DNA from: an uncultured Blautia sp.
GTDB lineage: Bacteria > Bacillota > Clostridia > Lachnospirales > Lachnospiraceae
DNA: 7,363 bases
Reading direction: 5' to 3'
NCBI GenBank assembly: GCA_938028845.1
Contig: CALIZJ010000116.1
Coordinates: forward strand, 1 to 7,363
The position numbers and the translations under genes were made by a program. The notes below the pieces were generated by a model. The model made no database searches, was not told the DNA's origin, and saw only the letters and a program-made list of their open reading frames with translations. Below are positions 6,361 through 7,363 of this stretch, piece by piece; within the stretch, counting starts at the first letter, position 1; each line of letters opens with the position of its first letter.

Positions 6361-6786
6361 TTACTTTAACTTTCCATCTCCAGCCATTAAATCTGTCATT
6401 TCTTCAATTTTTTCAAGCGGGAATGGTGGAAGTGCTACGGGTTTCATGGCGATTGACATTAGTTTCATAGGATTGTCATCGGCTGCTATTCGGTTAGATG
6501 AAAGTTGTCCACATCTACGGCAACGGTGGATAATTGCCCATTCACCATTTTTACGTACCCATACCGCTATCGGCTCCATAATACCACCGCAATCGGACTC
6601 GCGGTCGCCAGGTTCTATATCCACATGGAGACTGTGCAAACAGTTTGGACAATGATTGCGGTGATCACTTCCGGCACCTGCTGGCACAACAAGCCTGCCA
6701 CAAACTTTGCAGGTAAAACTGTCATTACAAGCATGAGTACGATAGTACCCTTTTTCATATTGTTTCCGTTTGTTTTCTCTATTCAT
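6361..6786 (-). CDS. RNHCP domain-containing zinc protein (141 aa)
   Basis: This matches the RNHCP family (PF12647), named after RNHCP at residues 43-47. Visible motifs are FTCKVCG (C26, C29), HRNHCPNCLHSLHVDIEPGD (42-61), C66 in SDCGGIMEP, GEWAIIHRCRRCG (H87, C89, C92) and NRIAADDNPMKLMSIAMKP (98-116). The paired CxxC sets point to one or two structural zinc sites. Length is slightly above the core domain because of a basic N-terminus (MNRENKRKQYEKGYY) and a short C-terminal extension. ATG 6786 has AGGAGG 10 nt upstream. The function is not established to my knowledge; a nucleic-acid or ribosome partner would fit a basic zinc-ribbon protein but is inference. Upstream lie a 12-codon leader ORF and a hairpin, which suggests translational control. 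A strong terminator follows. It belongs to the AT-rich cassette rather than the GC-rich backbone. Confidence 0.93.
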   Translation of the reverse strand: MNRENKRKQYEKGYYRTHACNDSFTCKVCGRLVVPAGAGSDHRNHCPNCLHSLHVDIEPGDRESDCGGIMEPIAVWVRKNGEWAIIHRCRRCGQLSSNRIAADDNPMKLMSIAMKPVALPPFPLEKIEEMTDLMAGDGKLK

Positions 6787-6826
6787 GAAAATTGATCCTC
6801 CTAAAAGTCTTGGTAATTGCCCTTTT

Positions 6827-6864
6827 GGGAGGTTTGGTAGAGATTGATTTTACGCAAACCTCCC
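6827..6864 (-). promoter_or_regulatory. Attenuator-like hairpin upstream of the RNHCP gene
   Basis: Minus-strand GGGAGGTTTGCGTA (6864-6851) pairs with TACCAAACCTCCC (6839-6827): 13 bp with one bulged C and an 11-nt loop. It begins 2 nt after the leader stop codon. The second arm contains CCTCC, which can also pair with GGAGG in the RNHCP ribosome site (6802-6797). Two exclusive folds are therefore possible. No T-run follows either arm, so it is not an intrinsic terminator; translational control is more likely. Confidence 0.65.
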
Positions 6865-6866
6865 GG

Positions 6867-6905
6867 TTAGCAAACAATCTCCGATAATAAATATTTCTTA
6901 TACAT
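6867..6905 (-). CDS. 12-residue leader peptide upstream of the RNHCP gene
   Basis: ATG 6905 follows AGGAGG (6917-6912) by 6 nt, an ideal ribosome site, and the frame MYKKYLLSEIVC ends at TAA 6869-6867. The stop is 2 nt before the first arm of a 13-bp hairpin whose second arm could pair with the ribosome site of the RNHCP gene. This layout (short translated leader, then alternative hairpins, then a gene) is the pattern of translational attenuators such as those of erm and cat genes. The peptide itself does not match a leader I know, and conservation of its sequence cannot be judged here. Confidence 0.6.
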   Translation of the reverse strand: MYKKYLLSEIVC

Positions 6906-6956
6906 AAAAATCCTCCTGTTTTTATAAGCACAACTTTCGTTGGACTTTGTAAATTA

Positions 6957-7139
6957 TTATATTTTCGGAAAACCAGATGTTTCCTCAATAACGACTATCT
7001 TTAAGTTTTCCGCTGAAATAATTCGTTCTTGTTTACACTTTGGACAGAACAAAGGGTAGTTTCTTAAAAATGTATCTTCTCTCTATTTCAAGAGTGTCTT
7101 GTTTTTGCAAACAGGGCACAAAACCCATTCAAATTCCAT
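6957..7139 (-). pseudogene. Cysteine-rich KTR protein, interrupted by in-frame TAG
   Basis: Starting at ATG 7139, the frame reads MEFEWVLCPVCKNKTLLK, then TAG (7085-7083), then REDTFLRNYPLFCPKCKQE and onward to TAA 6959-6957. The whole 60-codon frame matches the cysteine-rich KTR family (PF14205): CPVC (8-11) and CPKC (32-35) form a zinc ribbon, and REDT...NYPL is a family block. The family-naming KTR is KTL here. The reading frame is the same on both sides of TAG, so a base substitution (for example CAG to TAG) or two compensating indels would explain it. Terminated at TAG, only an 18-residue piece with one CxxC would be made. KTR genes are commonly seen beside TetR regulators in Firmicute ICE cargo, as here. 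The ribosome site is weak (AGGA, 10 nt upstream). Sequencing error is possible. Confidence 0.8.
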
Positions 7140-7180
7140 ATGCTCACATTCCTATTTTACATTATCTGTTAATTCAACAA

Positions 7181-7363
7181 TTAGCCTTTTTCAGCATAGC
7201 TGTCCGTTATTGCATATTTTTCTATGAAACGATCCATATGCGCTGTAAAGAGATTTTCAATTTCTTCTCTTTCTTCCTTATCATGTGCCGCATCTGAAAT
7301 AGTTAATAGCAGATAAAAGGGAGCATAAAATTCAACCGCCATTTGCTTTGGCTCACCTTTGCA
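7181..7363 (-). CDS. TetR/AcrR-family transcription regulator, C-terminal 60 residues
   Basis: The open frame enters from the right edge and ends at TAA 7183-7181; only the ligand-binding end is visible. The sequence has MAVEFYAPFYLLLTISD (8-24), a helix typical of the last helices of TetR-family regulators in Firmicutes, then AAHDKEEREEIENLFTAHMD and RFIEKYAIT before a short tail. The DNA-binding helix-turn-helix lies outside the window, so ligand and operator are unknown. The stop is 41 nt before the start of the broken KTR gene, on the same strand, a neighbour pair commonly seen in resistance-type cargo of Clostridia ICEs. It may control a transporter or other cargo gene further right. Confidence 0.78.
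   Translation of the reverse strand, partial: CKGEPKQMAVEFYAPFYLLLTISDAAHDKEEREEIENLFTAHMDRFIEKYAITDSYAEKG

Noticed and set aside
6922..6953. TTTACA and CTTATA/TTATAA spaced 19-20 nt upstream of the leader ORF, resembling a promoter
   Set aside because: The expected transcription start would fall inside the leader ribosome site (6912-6917), so it could not serve the leader; spacing is also poor.
6779..6988. 69-codon minus-strand frame between the KTR and RNHCP genes
   Set aside because: It has no ribosome site, overlaps the leader, hairpin and KTR end, and looks like no known protein. The leader frame has a far better start signal.
7040..7297. 85-codon plus-strand frame at the right edge
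   Set aside because: It is antisense to the KTR and TetR coding regions, which match known families, and has no ribosome site.

Overview
All genes that I can support in this window lie on the minus strand. Read from right to left, the window looks like the accessory part of an integrative and conjugative element (ICE) of a gut Clostridia-type Firmicute (Lachnospiraceae/Oscillospiraceae-like, Tn1549/CTn style). The evidence is a type IA topoisomerase III (TopB) followed by a 'cysteine-rich VLP' protein, a DUF3789 micro-protein, an LPD28-type protein, a DUF4316-like protein and other ICE-only families. AGGAGG ribosome sites and start/stop overlaps join most of them. The host and element assignments are inferred from protein families; no integrase, relaxase or att site is visible.

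Right part (about 6200-7363, visibly AT-richer). It holds the C-terminus of a TetR-family regulator cut by the window edge and a cysteine-rich KTR zinc-ribbon gene broken by an in-frame TAG at codon 19. Next come a 12-codon leader ORF with a strong ribosome site, a 13-bp hairpin starting just after its stop, and an RNHCP-domain zinc protein gene that ends in a strong rho-independent terminator. This looks like a regulated cargo cassette attached to the ICE backbone.

Middle and left part (1 to about 6200, visibly GC-richer). After the terminator lies a possible promoter overlapping an imperfect palindrome. A backbone operon follows: DUF3789 small membrane protein, LPD28 protein, TopB, cysteine-rich VLP protein, a 112-bp structured element closed by an 11-bp perfect inverted repeat, an unrecognised ~174-aa protein, a DUF4313-like protein starting with TTG, a DUF4316-like protein, and an ORF that runs off the left edge.

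TopB probably handles DNA topology during transfer or replication of the element. The surrounding small proteins are of unknown function. Several share a similar C-terminal tail (S-x-R-x-Q-L/I-K ... Q-E-R) and near-identical gene-junction DNA, which suggests modular exchange or a shared targeting tail. The most interesting signals are the leader/hairpin upstream of the RNHCP gene, the structured element upstream of the 174-aa gene, and the shared tails.
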